Shown here piece by piece: positions 30,117 to 37,444 of a stretch of DNA of 64,000 nt; the first letter of the stretch is position 1; every line of letters starts with the position of its first letter. The stretch spans positions 62,001-126,000 of the forward strand of contig JANXVZ010000021.1 in the NCBI GenBank assembly GCA_025351405.1, given 5' to 3'. The notes under the pieces are model-generated. The model made no database searches. It was not told the origin of the DNA and saw only the letters and a program-made list of their open reading frames with translations. A program made the position numbers and the translations under genes. Origin of the DNA: Sphingomonadales bacterium. Its GTDB lineage: Bacteria > Pseudomonadota > Alphaproteobacteria > Sphingomonadales > Sphingomonadaceae.

Positions 30117-31322
30117 TCAGGCAGCGGGTTTGGCGAGGACGGGCTTGATCGTCTCGCCGGGGCGCAGGAATGCAGCGGCACTGGCGACGACACGTTCCGT
30201 ACCGTCAAGGCCCGACGCCACGGAAACACCCTGGTCCCCGACCGCACCGACGGTAATACCGCGCCGTTCGACCTTGTTTCCGGCGCCCACGACAAGGACA
30301 TAGCTGCCCTTGTCGTCAACCTGCACTGCCGATTGCGGCAGCACGGCTCGACGCGACTCGCCGGTCGCGATGCTGGCGCGGGCGAACGCGCCGACGCGCA
30401 GACCCGGTGCATAGGCCAAGGCGATCCGGGCGATACCTTGCCGTGAAGTCGCATCAATGACCGGATCGATCAGCCAGATGCGGCCATGATATTCGGTCGT
30501 CGACCCAACGGGGGTAACCGATGCCGGCATGCCGGGCTTCAGCCGCGCGATGTCCTGTTCGGCTACCTGCGCGCGCATTTCAAGAACGCCGCCTTCGGCA
30601 ATGCGGAACAGCGCACCGCTGCCGGGGCTGACAACCTGGCCGGCTTCCACCGAGCGTGCGAGCACAAGCCCGGCGGTTGGTGCCCGGACATCGAGACGTT
30701 CGAGCCGGGCGTTCGATTCAGCCAGCTGTGCCTGGGCAATGGCGACCTTGGCGCGGGCGCCATCGCGGGAGGCCGTCTTCCGATCGATATCGGCCTTTGA
30801 GATGAATCCCTTGCCGACAAGCGCCTGGGCACGGCTGAGCTCCGATTCGGCAAGTGCTGCATCGGCCTGGGCCGAACGGATGCCGGCCGCGAGCTGGACG
30901 GATTGCTGAACCTGGACGGCGCGATCGATGCGCGCCAGCACCTGGCCCTTGCCGACTGCCTGGCCGGGATCGACCAGAACCTCGACAACCCGCCCACCTT
31001 CACCCTGCACACCGACAGCGGCATCGCGGCGCGCCGCGATCGAGCCGGGAGCAGTGAGGGCATCGGCAACATTGGTCGCGCCTGGAATGATCACCGTAAC
31101 TTCCGGTACGGGGCTGGCCGTCGGTGCCACAACGGGCTTCGGCGCGAAGATCTTCCACGCCGCAAAAGCTGCCACAGCAAGGACCAGTGCAATGATCACG
31201 GGGCGCAACCAGGGACGACGGCTCGCCGAACCGCTTTCATAAGCCGCCGACGTGGCCGGGCGCAGCGGATAGACATCCGCCTCGATCGATTCTGGCAGCT
31301 TGCTATGCATGTTCATGCTCAT
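30117..31322 (-). CDS. RND efflux periplasmic adaptor (membrane fusion protein)
   Basis: 401-residue HlyD/AcrA-like protein linking the RND pump to an outer-membrane channel. A membrane anchor lies at about 43-62 after a 40-residue cytosolic tail, without a lipobox. A lipoyl/barrel-sandwich domain (GEGGRVVEVLVDPGQAVGKG), a helical hairpin (about 140-195) and beta-barrel domains follow, with LDVRAPTAGLVLARSVEAGQ at the second half of the lipoyl fold. Start ATG at 31322 with AAGGA 8 bases upstream. First gene of the efflux operon; a good promoter is visible at 31344-31371. Confidence 0.92.
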   Translation of the reverse strand: MSMNMHSKLPESIEADVYPLRPATSAAYESGSASRRPWLRPVIIALVLAVAAFAAWKIFAPKPVVAPTASPVPEVTVIIPGATNVADALTAPGSIAARRDAAVGVQGEGGRVVEVLVDPGQAVGKGQVLARIDRAVQVQQSVQLAAGIRSAQADAALAESELSRAQALVGKGFISKADIDRKTASRDGARAKVAIAQAQLAESNARLERLDVRAPTAGLVLARSVEAGQVVSPGSGALFRIAEGGVLEMRAQVAEQDIARLKPGMPASVTPVGSTTEYHGRIWLIDPVIDATSRQGIARIALAYAPGLRVGAFARASIATGESRRAVLPQSAVQVDDKGSYVLVVGAGNKVERRGITVGAVGDQGVSVASGLDGTERVVASAAAFLRPGETIKPVLAKPAA

Positions 31323-31343
31323 CAGTCCTTAGGCAGGGACTGT

Positions 31344-31371
31344 ATTATCCGAATACGTCACCCGCCGCAAG
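31344..31371 (-). promoter_or_regulatory. Putative sigma-70 promoter of the RND operon
   Basis: On the minus strand: CTTGCG (31371-31366), a 16-base spacer and GATAAT (31349-31344), 5 of 6 to TATAAT. The adaptor start codon is about 20 bases beyond. No regulator gene for the pump is adjacent. Confidence 0.5.
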
Positions 31372-31424
31372 CTGTTCATAGCGCAGGTGTGTGTCGCTGC
31401 GAAGCGAATAACGGCGCGCGCCCG

Positions 31425-31449
31425 GGAACGTCTCGAACGGTGCGACGTT
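31425..31449 (+). promoter_or_regulatory. Putative EcfG promoter of the GlsB-type gene
   Basis: GGAAC at 31425-31429, a 16-base spacer and CGTT at 31446-31449: an exact match to the consensus. The gene starts at 31538, leaving a leader of about 80 bases. The remainder of the 215-base divergent gap contains only the RND promoter. Confidence 0.7.
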
Positions 31450-31537
31450 AACAGCGTCCGCAGCTTGCATCGAAATGCTTCGAGGGGCAAGGTAATGAAC
31501 GCAATATCGCACCGTGCGGGACGGAAGGAACACTGCC

Positions 31538-31798
31538 ATGCTTAGTCTTATCGGCACCGCCATCGTCGGGATCATCGTTGGCGCCATCGCAAAGCTTCTC
31601 ATGCCGGGCAAGGACCCGGGCGGCATATTGGTTACGATGTTGATCGGCATTGCCGGGGCGTTCCTCGCGCGTTTTGTCGGCAGTGGCGTTTTCGGCTGGT
31701 ATCGCGATGGCACTGCCCCTGGCTGGATCGCGTCGATCCTGGGTGCGATCCTGCTGTTGTGGATCTGGCGCCTGATCAACCGCAATCGCACGGTCTGA
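31538..31798 (+). CDS. GlsB/YeaQ/YmgE-type stress membrane protein
   Basis: 86-residue membrane protein (transglycosylase-associated family) with three hydrophobic helices and the Gly-rich GIIVGAIAKLLMPGKDPGG motif, then GWIASILGAILLLWIWR. Members are small stress-induced envelope proteins; despite the family name no transglycosylase activity is established. The ATG at 31538 follows AGGAAC; the frame is open 8 codons further. The exact EcfG-like promoter upstream indicates general-stress control. A strong terminator follows at 31850. Confidence 0.88.
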   Translation: MLSLIGTAIVGIIVGAIAKLLMPGKDPGGILVTMLIGIAGAFLARFVGSGVFGWYRDGTAPGWIASILGAILLLWIWRLINRNRTV

Positions 31799-31849
31799 AC
31801 ATTTCGGCCTTGCAGCGTTCAGCGCTGCGAAAGCTTTTATGAACGAAGG

Positions 31850-31887
31850 AACGTCCTGTCGGTGCTATCACCGGCGGGACGTTTTTT
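31850..31887 (+). terminator. Rho-independent terminator after the GlsB-type gene
   Basis: Outer stem AACGTCC (31850-31856) with GGACGTT (31877-31883), an inner CGGTG/CACCG stem (31860-31864, 31869-31873) and T6 at 31882-31887. A smaller hairpin (GCAGCG/CGCTGC) at 31812-31828 precedes it. Confidence 0.88.
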
Positions 31888-31912
31888 CTCCCACGACCGA
31901 AGGGTGACGACA

Positions 31913-32611
31913 ATGAACAACCGGGCCTGGATCGCTGCCGTTGCAGCCACGATGGCGAGCGCCGCCGGGGCGCAAGCCGTTACTGTACCGGCGCCAACGC
32001 TGCTGACGGTAAGTGCCGAGGGCCGCGTGACGCGGGCGCCCGACCTTGCAGAGGTTACTGGCGGAGTGTTGACAACGGCGCCCACTGCATCGGCCGCGAT
32101 GAGCGAAAATGCCGTGCGCATGAGCGCTGTCGTCGCCGCATTGCGCAAGGCGGGGGTGGCCGATCGTGATATTCAGACCTCGGGGCTAAACCTGCAGCCG
32201 CAATATCGCTACGACAACAACCAGCCGCCGACGCTGACCGGTTATCAGGCGACCAACAATGTCTCGCTGCGTATCCGCAAGCTGGCCGATGCCGGCAAGC
32301 TTCTCGATACGCTGGTGAGCGTCGGGGCCAACCAGATCAACGGGCCGAATTTCCGCGTTGAAAACAGTGACAAGGCGCTTGACGAAGCGCGTGTGGCGGC
32401 GGTCGCAACCGCCCGCGCCAGGGCGGTACTGTATGCCAACGCCGCCGGGCTCCACATCAAGCGCATCGCATCGATCAGCGAGTCGGGCGGTGAACAGCCG
32501 CGGCCGATGATGATGACGATGCGCGCCGACAAGGCATCGGCATCGACGCCGGTCGAGCCCGGTGAGGTGGCATTGACGATCACCGTGACGATGGCGTTCG
32601 AGCTCGAATAA
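31913..32611 (+). CDS. Periplasmic SIMPL-domain (DUF541) protein
   Basis: 232 residues with a signal peptide (MNNRAWIAAVAATMASAAGAQA, cleaved near residue 23) and one SIMPL/DUF541 domain: TVSAEGRVTRAPDLAEVTGG, then SGLNLQPQYRYDNNQPPTLTGYQATN read in parts, and a C-terminal VALTITVTMAFEL strand. These proteins sit in the periplasm or outer membrane and are linked to oxidative-stress protection in a few species (YggE); the biochemical role is unknown. Start ATG at 31913. It begins 26 bases after the terminator, so it must have its own promoter, which is not obvious. It ends 3 bases from the convergent SDR gene. Confidence 0.86.
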   Translation: MNNRAWIAAVAATMASAAGAQAVTVPAPTLLTVSAEGRVTRAPDLAEVTGGVLTTAPTASAAMSENAVRMSAVVAALRKAGVADRDIQTSGLNLQPQYRYDNNQPPTLTGYQATNNVSLRIRKLADAGKLLDTLVSVGANQINGPNFRVENSDKALDEARVAAVATARARAVLYANAAGLHIKRIASISESGGEQPRPMMMTMRADKASASTPVEPGEVALTITVTMAFELE

Positions 32612-32614
32612 GCC

Positions 32615-33391
32615 TTACGCGATCGTCGCGCCGCCATCGATGACGAAGCATTGGCCGGTGGCGAAACCACCGGCCTTGCCCGCCAGCAGCACCGCCATGC
32701 CGGCAATCTCGTCCGGAACGCCAATGCGGCGCAGCGGCGCGCCGCTGGTCGAGGCCTTGAGGATTTCGGGGTTGTCCCAAAGTGCCTTGGCGAAGTCGGT
32801 CTTGATAAGGCCCGGCGCGATGCAGTTGACCCGCACATTGTCGGGGCCGAATTCGGCCGCCAGGTTGCGCGCCAGTTGCATGTCGGCCGCCTTCGATATG
32901 CAATAGGCGCCGATGACGGTGGACGCCTTCAGCCCTCCGACCGACGAGATGATGGTGATGCTGCCATCCTTCCTCGCCCTCATCGCTGGCGCGACCATCG
33001 TCACAATCCAATGGTTGGAGACGATGTTGTTCTGCAGGATCTTGGTGAACTGATCGTCGGTGATGCCTTCCTGCGGCCCGAAATACGGGTTTGATGCAGC
33101 GTTGCAGACCAGCGCGTCGATCTTGCCGAAGCGTGCAATGGTGGCACCCACCAGGGCTTGCAGGCTGGCCTTGTCGGCGATGTTGGCAGGAATCGACACG
33201 GCAGCCTCGCGCCCCACCGCGGCGTTGATTTCCGCAACTGCCGCTTCACAGGCATCGGCCTTGCGGCTGGAGACCACGACATTGGCACCGTGCTCGGCCA
33301 TGCGATGCGCGATCGCCTTGCCGATGCCGCGCGACGACCCGGTGATCAGTGCGGTCTGGCCGGTCAGGTCGAAAAGCGCTGGCAACGTCAT
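32615..33391 (-). CDS. SDR-family oxidoreductase
   Basis: Classical short-chain dehydrogenase of 258 residues: TGSSRGIGKAIAHRMAEHG cofactor loop near residue 15, CNAAS in place of NNAG, catalytic Ser in ISSVGG and YCISK for Tyr/Lys, and CIAPGLIKTDFAKAL after it. An Arg/Lys after the first strand (VSSRKADAC) suggests NADP(H) preference. The substrate is unknown; the resemblance is to 3-oxoacyl reductase-like enzymes. The start is the ATG at 33391 with GGAGAGA upstream. It is divergent from an MFS transporter, with a nested palindrome between them, which suggests joint regulation. Confidence 0.85.
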   Translation of the reverse strand: MTLPALFDLTGQTALITGSSRGIGKAIAHRMAEHGANVVVSSRKADACEAAVAEINAAVGREAAVSIPANIADKASLQALVGATIARFGKIDALVCNAASNPYFGPQEGITDDQFTKILQNNIVSNHWIVTMVAPAMRARKDGSITIISSVGGLKASTVIGAYCISKAADMQLARNLAAEFGPDNVRVNCIAPGLIKTDFAKALWDNPEILKASTSGAPLRRIGVPDEIAGMAVLLAGKAGGFATGQCFVIDGGATIA

Positions 33392-33423
33392 GATGTCTCT
33401 CCCCAAATCAATTGCGCGCGGTT

Positions 33424-33484
33424 ATGGCGCGTCGCCGCAACCGTGTCACCCGTTGCTGGTGACAAGCGCGATGCGGCGCGCCAT
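33424..33484. promoter_or_regulatory. Nested palindrome between divergent SDR and MFS genes
   Basis: Inner arms TGTCACC (33444-33450) and GGTGACA (33458-33464); outer arms ATGGCGCG (33424-33431) and CGCGCCAT (33477-33484). Both pairs share the same centre at 33454. The arms are perfect. It fills most of the 104-base divergent gap and is a good operator candidate. Confidence 0.55.
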
Positions 33485-33495
33485 GGTGCCGCGCA

Positions 33496-34737
33496 ATGTC
33501 TAGTTCCATCCTTACTCATCTTGGGCGTCCCGGCGTCCGCGCCACCTGGCTGGCCTGCCTGTTCTTCACCGGCTTCGGATGCCTTGTGCCTTTTCTGCCT
33601 GTATGGCTGGAGAAGGCACACGGCTTTTCCGGCTCGCAGATCGGGCTGGTGCTCGCCATCGGCGGTTTCTCGCGAATCATCGCCGGCCCGCTCACCGCTG
33701 CATGGGCCGATGGCCGCAAGGATCGCCGGGCCCCGATGTTCCTGTTTTCAGGATTGCTGACATTGGGTTTCGCGTCGCTCTGGTTCGTCGAGAGCTTTGC
33801 CGCGGTATTTGCCATCATCCTGTTGATGGACGTGGCGTTCTGGGGCCTGCTCCCAGTCGTCGAGGCAGCACTGCTGCGGCTGACGCGCTATGGCTGGCCG
33901 CGCTACGGCTTGGCTCGCGGCCTCGCCTCGGCCGCCTTTGTTGTCGGTTCGAGTGCAGTCGGCGTGTTGATCGATCGCTTCGGGACCTGGGCGATCTGGG
34001 GGTGGCTGTTCGGTGTCTCGGCGCTGCTCATCGTGGCGGCGGCATGGATGCAGCCCGAACCGGTGGCGGGTGACCGCGAAGCGCCGTTCACGACGCGGCT
34101 CGCGGCGGGGGTCGGAATGCTCAAGGATCGCAAGTTTGCGCTGCTGATCTTTGCCGCCGGCTTGATCCAGGCGACGCACAGCTATTTTTACGTTGCAGGC
34201 ACGCTGATCTGGACCAACGACCAGCACCTGTCATCGACCTTGAGCGGAAACCTCTGGTCGGTGGGCGTGCTGGCGGAGGTCGGTTTCCTCATCTTCATGG
34301 CGCGCTGGACCGAAAAATTCGCACCCGAAACGCTCATCGTCATCGGCGGCATCTCGGCGATCATCCGCTGGACGGCGCTGGCCATGCTGCCGCCTGTCTG
34401 GGTGCTGTATCCCCTGCAGATCATGCACGCGGGCACCTTTGCCGCCACCTTCCTCGGTGCCATGCGGATGATCCAGGCGATACACGGCGACGAGCGCACG
34501 CCGACAGCGCAGATGATCTACATGGCGCTGGCATCGGCGCCCGCGCAGGCGGTGACGACGCTGCTTTCGGGTGAGCTATATCAATATCTCAAGGCCAGCG
34601 GGCAGGGTGCGCTGGGCTATCTCTCCATGTCGGCGGTAGCTTGCGTGGGGCTGTTCCTCGCCGTCCTGTTGTGGTTGCGGCGCAACGACGATGTCCCGGT
34701 CAGGGCCTGGGCCATGCAGGCCGAAGCAGGCCGCTAG
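33496..34737 (+). CDS. MFS transporter (PPP / HcaT-like)
   Basis: 413-residue twelve-helix transporter resembling the phenylpropionate permease (MFS_1-like) group: TGFGCLVPFLPVWLEKAHGFS at the first loop, SRIIAGPLTAAWADGRKDRR at the conserved loop 2-3, and WPRYGLARGLASAAFVVGSS in the middle. It probably imports a small aromatic or carboxylic compound, though the substrate cannot be told. The start is ATG at 33496, without a strong ribosome site. Divergent from the SDR gene across a palindrome, so the two may serve one catabolic purpose. The convergent Anbu gene ends 26 bases downstream. Confidence 0.85.
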   Translation: MSSSILTHLGRPGVRATWLACLFFTGFGCLVPFLPVWLEKAHGFSGSQIGLVLAIGGFSRIIAGPLTAAWADGRKDRRAPMFLFSGLLTLGFASLWFVESFAAVFAIILLMDVAFWGLLPVVEAALLRLTRYGWPRYGLARGLASAAFVVGSSAVGVLIDRFGTWAIWGWLFGVSALLIVAAAWMQPEPVAGDREAPFTTRLAAGVGMLKDRKFALLIFAAGLIQATHSYFYVAGTLIWTNDQHLSSTLSGNLWSVGVLAEVGFLIFMARWTEKFAPETLIVIGGISAIIRWTALAMLPPVWVLYPLQIMHAGTFAATFLGAMRMIQAIHGDERTPTAQMIYMALASAPAQAVTTLLSGELYQYLKASGQGALGYLSMSAVACVGLFLAVLLWLRRNDDVPVRAWAMQAEAGR

Positions 34738-34763
34738 CGCCGGGCGGCAGCAACGACGTCACG

Positions 34764-35531
34764 TCAATCCGGCGGCAGCCTTGGATCGGGTTCGCTGGCA
34801 TAGGGCGGCGGTGGGATGGCGGCCGCGGCGGCGCGCAACGCGTTCGACCAGCGATCGGTCAATTCGCGGTAATAATCCTCCTCCTCATCGACACGGTGGA
34901 TCATCTCGATCCGCGACACGCCGGAGCGCACCGAAATGATGTCGATGGGCAGGCCGACGGCGAGGTTCGATCGCATCGTCGAGTTGAACGAAATCAACGC
35001 CACCTTGATTGCTTCGGCAAGCGGTGTTTCGTAGTTGAGCATGCGGTCGAGAACGGGCTTGCCGTATTTGTGCTCGCCGATCTGCAGGAACGGCGTGTCG
35101 GACTGGCACTCGATGAAATTGCCCGCCCCGTAAATCTGGAACAAGCGTGGTTTGCGGCCGTCGATCGAGCCGCCGAACAGCAATGTCGCGGTGGTGCCGA
35201 CTTTTTCATCCTGCACGACCTTGTCGACTGCAGCCTTGGCGTCGTGCAGTGCCTGGCCGACAATCTGTGCCGCGCGAAACACCGATGGCGCCGTATCCAG
35301 CGTTTCGGCTTCGTCGCAGCCCGGCATCATCACGCCTTCGGCAAGCTGGCTGATCGCGGTCTGGGTCACCGACAGGCTGCCCGCCGACGCCACCACCATG
35401 ACCCTGCCGGGCCGTGTCTCGATGACCCGCAGCTTTCGGTAGGTCGAAATATTGTCCACGCCGGCGTTGGTGCGGGTGTCCGCCATCATCACCAGCCCTT
35501 CGCGGACAAGCGCTCCTACGCAATAGGTCAT
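34764..35531 (-). CDS. anbu: Anbu: bacterial proteasome-like peptidase
   Basis: Bacterial homologue of proteasome beta subunits (COG3484), 255 residues. It begins MTYCVGALVREG: removal of Met would expose Thr1, with Asp17 (MMADTR) and Lys32 (TYRKL) at the positions of the catalytic triad of the Ntn-hydrolase fold. DEKVGTTATLLFGG is the second typical strand. The ATG at 35531 is required for the N-terminal Thr; the same frame is open a further 530 bases inside the next gene. Known Anbu proteins assemble into helical or open-ring particles; peptidase activity has been hard to show. Last gene of a four-gene operon. Confidence 0.93.
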   Translation of the reverse strand: MTYCVGALVREGLVMMADTRTNAGVDNISTYRKLRVIETRPGRVMVVASAGSLSVTQTAISQLAEGVMMPGCDEAETLDTAPSVFRAAQIVGQALHDAKAAVDKVVQDEKVGTTATLLFGGSIDGRKPRLFQIYGAGNFIECQSDTPFLQIGEHKYGKPVLDRMLNYETPLAEAIKVALISFNSTMRSNLAVGLPIDIISVRSGVSRIEMIHRVDEEEDYYRELTDRWSNALRAAAAAIPPPPYASEPDPRLPPD

Positions 35532-35581
35532 CGAAACAGCCTCCCCGATGGACGGACTCTTCTGGTCTGGTCCGATTGTTG

Positions 35582-36448
35582 TCACGCCTCGATCTGACCC
35601 TGTGCCTGCGACAGTGTCTGCCCCTGCTGGGACTGGACTTGCCCGATTTGCAGGTCGCGGGCCGTCACCTCGACGGTCATCGATTCGCGCCCGCCGCCGC
35701 GCCTGGCGCCTCGCACGGGCGCGGCATCGAGATAATCGAGCCCGACAGCGACCCGCAGATAGGCGTCGGTGGTCGACATGCCGTTGGTCGGGTCGAAACC
35801 GACCCAGCCGAGGTCCGGTATGTAGGATTCGGTCCAGGCGTGCCCGGCCGGCTGGGTGACAAGGCCGTCTGATCGCACCAGGTGGCCCGAGACATAGCGT
35901 GACGGGATGCCGAGGTGCCGGGCCGCGGCGACGAAGATGTGACTGTAATCCTGGCAAACGCCGGCGCCGAGGCCGAAGGCATGGACGGCGTCGGTGTAGC
36001 TGTGGGTGACATCGGCATCGAAGCTCATATGTTCGTAAAGGGCGTTGAGCAGGCCGTGGCACGCGGTCAACGGATCATCGTCACCATGCCTGCGGGCAAA
36101 GGCGCTTATGGCCTCGTCGGCGGTGGTCAACGGTGTCGTGCGCAGGAAGACCATCTCTGGCAGGGGTTCCGGGGTGCCGCGCAGCACGCCGCCGGTCTCG
36201 CTGGTGTCGACCTCGCCGGAAACGTGCAGCGACAGCCGGTTGAGGGCATGGTCGGCGTAGAAAATGTGGACGATGTTGCCGAAGGCGTCGTGTCCGCGCC
36301 GCAAATGGCCGTCGGCATCGATATCGAGCCGCCAATGGACGATATGCTGGTCGTCGTGGCCGGCCGGCTCGACGCGCAGCAATTGCACGACCTCGCTTGC
36401 CGGCAGCGAATAGTCATATGTCGTGGTGTAATCGACCCGGATCCGCAT
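35582..36448 (-). CDS. Transglutaminase-like cysteine peptidase of the Anbu operon
   Basis: 288 residues with an N-terminal beta domain (bacterial transglutaminase-like N, about 1-90) and a papain-fold core. The complete triad is visible: Cys165 in GAGVCQDYSH, His203 in AGHAWTE and Asp219 in GFDPTNG. In this operon context such proteins are predicted peptidases or amidases rather than cross-linking enzymes. A Gln/Ser-rich tail ends the protein. No signal peptide, so it is cytosolic. It starts 8 bases after the alpha-E gene and precedes anbu by 50 bases. Confidence 0.92.
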   Translation of the reverse strand: MRIRVDYTTTYDYSLPASEVVQLLRVEPAGHDDQHIVHWRLDIDADGHLRRGHDAFGNIVHIFYADHALNRLSLHVSGEVDTSETGGVLRGTPEPLPEMVFLRTTPLTTADEAISAFARRHGDDDPLTACHGLLNALYEHMSFDADVTHSYTDAVHAFGLGAGVCQDYSHIFVAAARHLGIPSRYVSGHLVRSDGLVTQPAGHAWTESYIPDLGWVGFDPTNGMSTTDAYLRVAVGLDYLDAAPVRGARRGGGRESMTVEVTARDLQIGQVQSQQGQTLSQAQGQIEA

Positions 36449-36456
36449 TGCCGTTC

Positions 36457-37398
36457 CTAGAACAAATACTGGTCGGCGACGGCTTCACCGAGGCGATTGT
36501 TATCGACGATGAAGCGCGTGAGAAATTCGTGCAGTCCGCCGGCAAAGATCGCATCGATGTTGGATTGGCTGAGCCGGGCATGGCCGGCCGCGGCGAGGCG
36601 GTGAGCCGGGCCGCGCTTGCCCGTCACGCTGGCAAGCTGGTCGAGCTGGCGCAATATCTCGTCGTAGCAACTGGCGAGGCTGCGCGGGATCTGGCGGTTG
36701 AGGATCAACAGGTCCGCGACCAGCCATGGTTTGACCGAATCGCGATACACCCAGCGATAGGCGGTCATCGCCGACACGGTTCGCAGGATGGTCGTCCACT
36801 GGAAATAATCGAGGCTGCCTCCAACGGTATCGCCGCGTGGCAACAACAGGTGATATTTGACGTCGAGCAGTCGCGCCGAATTGTCGGCCCGTTCAATGGC
36901 GCTGCCGAGGCTGGTGAACCAGAAGGCATCGCCGCGCAGCATGGTGCGGTGCGCAGCCCCTTCGAACGCGGAGACGGCGTGCTTGACCAGGTCGAGTAGC
37001 GGGCCGAGTGCTTCGCGGCTTTCAAGGTGGGTGCCGTAGCGCGAGACTTCGAGCCAGGCGGTGTTGATCGCCTCCCAGCCTTCCTCGGTCAACGCGGTGC
37101 GCACGGCCCGCGCATTCGATCGCGCCGCCTCGAGGCATGATCGTATCGAGCTGGGATTTGACGGATCGAGGGTGAGGAAATCGCTGATTTCGGCTTCATC
37201 AAGGGTCAGCCCGCGTTCCTTGTGGGCACGGGTCATCCAGGTTGCGGCAAGCGCAGATTCCCAGGCGTTGCCGGCGCCGCCATAGGATGTCGGCAGCGCA
37301 GCAAGCCGCTGGGTCGCTTCGATCAACCGCGCGGTGAAGTCGGCACGCTCAAGGTAGCGGCCCATCCAGTAAAGGTTGCTGGCGGAGCGGGAGAGCAT
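36457..37398 (-). CDS. Alpha-E domain protein (DUF403) of the Anbu operon
   Basis: 313-residue all-helical protein (COG2307, alpha-E). It begins MLSRSASNLYWMGRYLERADFTARLIEA, read in two parts, the family hallmark, and repeats a similar LGSAIERADNSARLLDVKY motif mid-protein. The function is unknown; it always travels with the permuted ATP-grasp protein and is thought to form a complex with it in making or attaching a peptide. Second gene of the operon, 46 bases after the ATP-grasp gene. Confidence 0.92.
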   Translation of the reverse strand: MLSRSASNLYWMGRYLERADFTARLIEATQRLAALPTSYGGAGNAWESALAATWMTRAHKERGLTLDEAEISDFLTLDPSNPSSIRSCLEAARSNARAVRTALTEEGWEAINTAWLEVSRYGTHLESREALGPLLDLVKHAVSAFEGAAHRTMLRGDAFWFTSLGSAIERADNSARLLDVKYHLLLPRGDTVGGSLDYFQWTTILRTVSAMTAYRWVYRDSVKPWLVADLLILNRQIPRSLASCYDEILRQLDQLASVTGKRGPAHRLAAAGHARLSQSNIDAIFAGGLHEFLTRFIVDNNRLGEAVADQYLF

Positions 37399-37444
37399 TT
37401 AACCTTCTCCCGCGGCGAGCCAGGTGAAGCGATGGCGCCCCGCG

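Noticed and set aside
35532-36062. Long N-terminal extension of the Anbu frame
   Set aside because: It lies in the transglutaminase gene out of frame and would destroy the required N-terminal Thr of Anbu.
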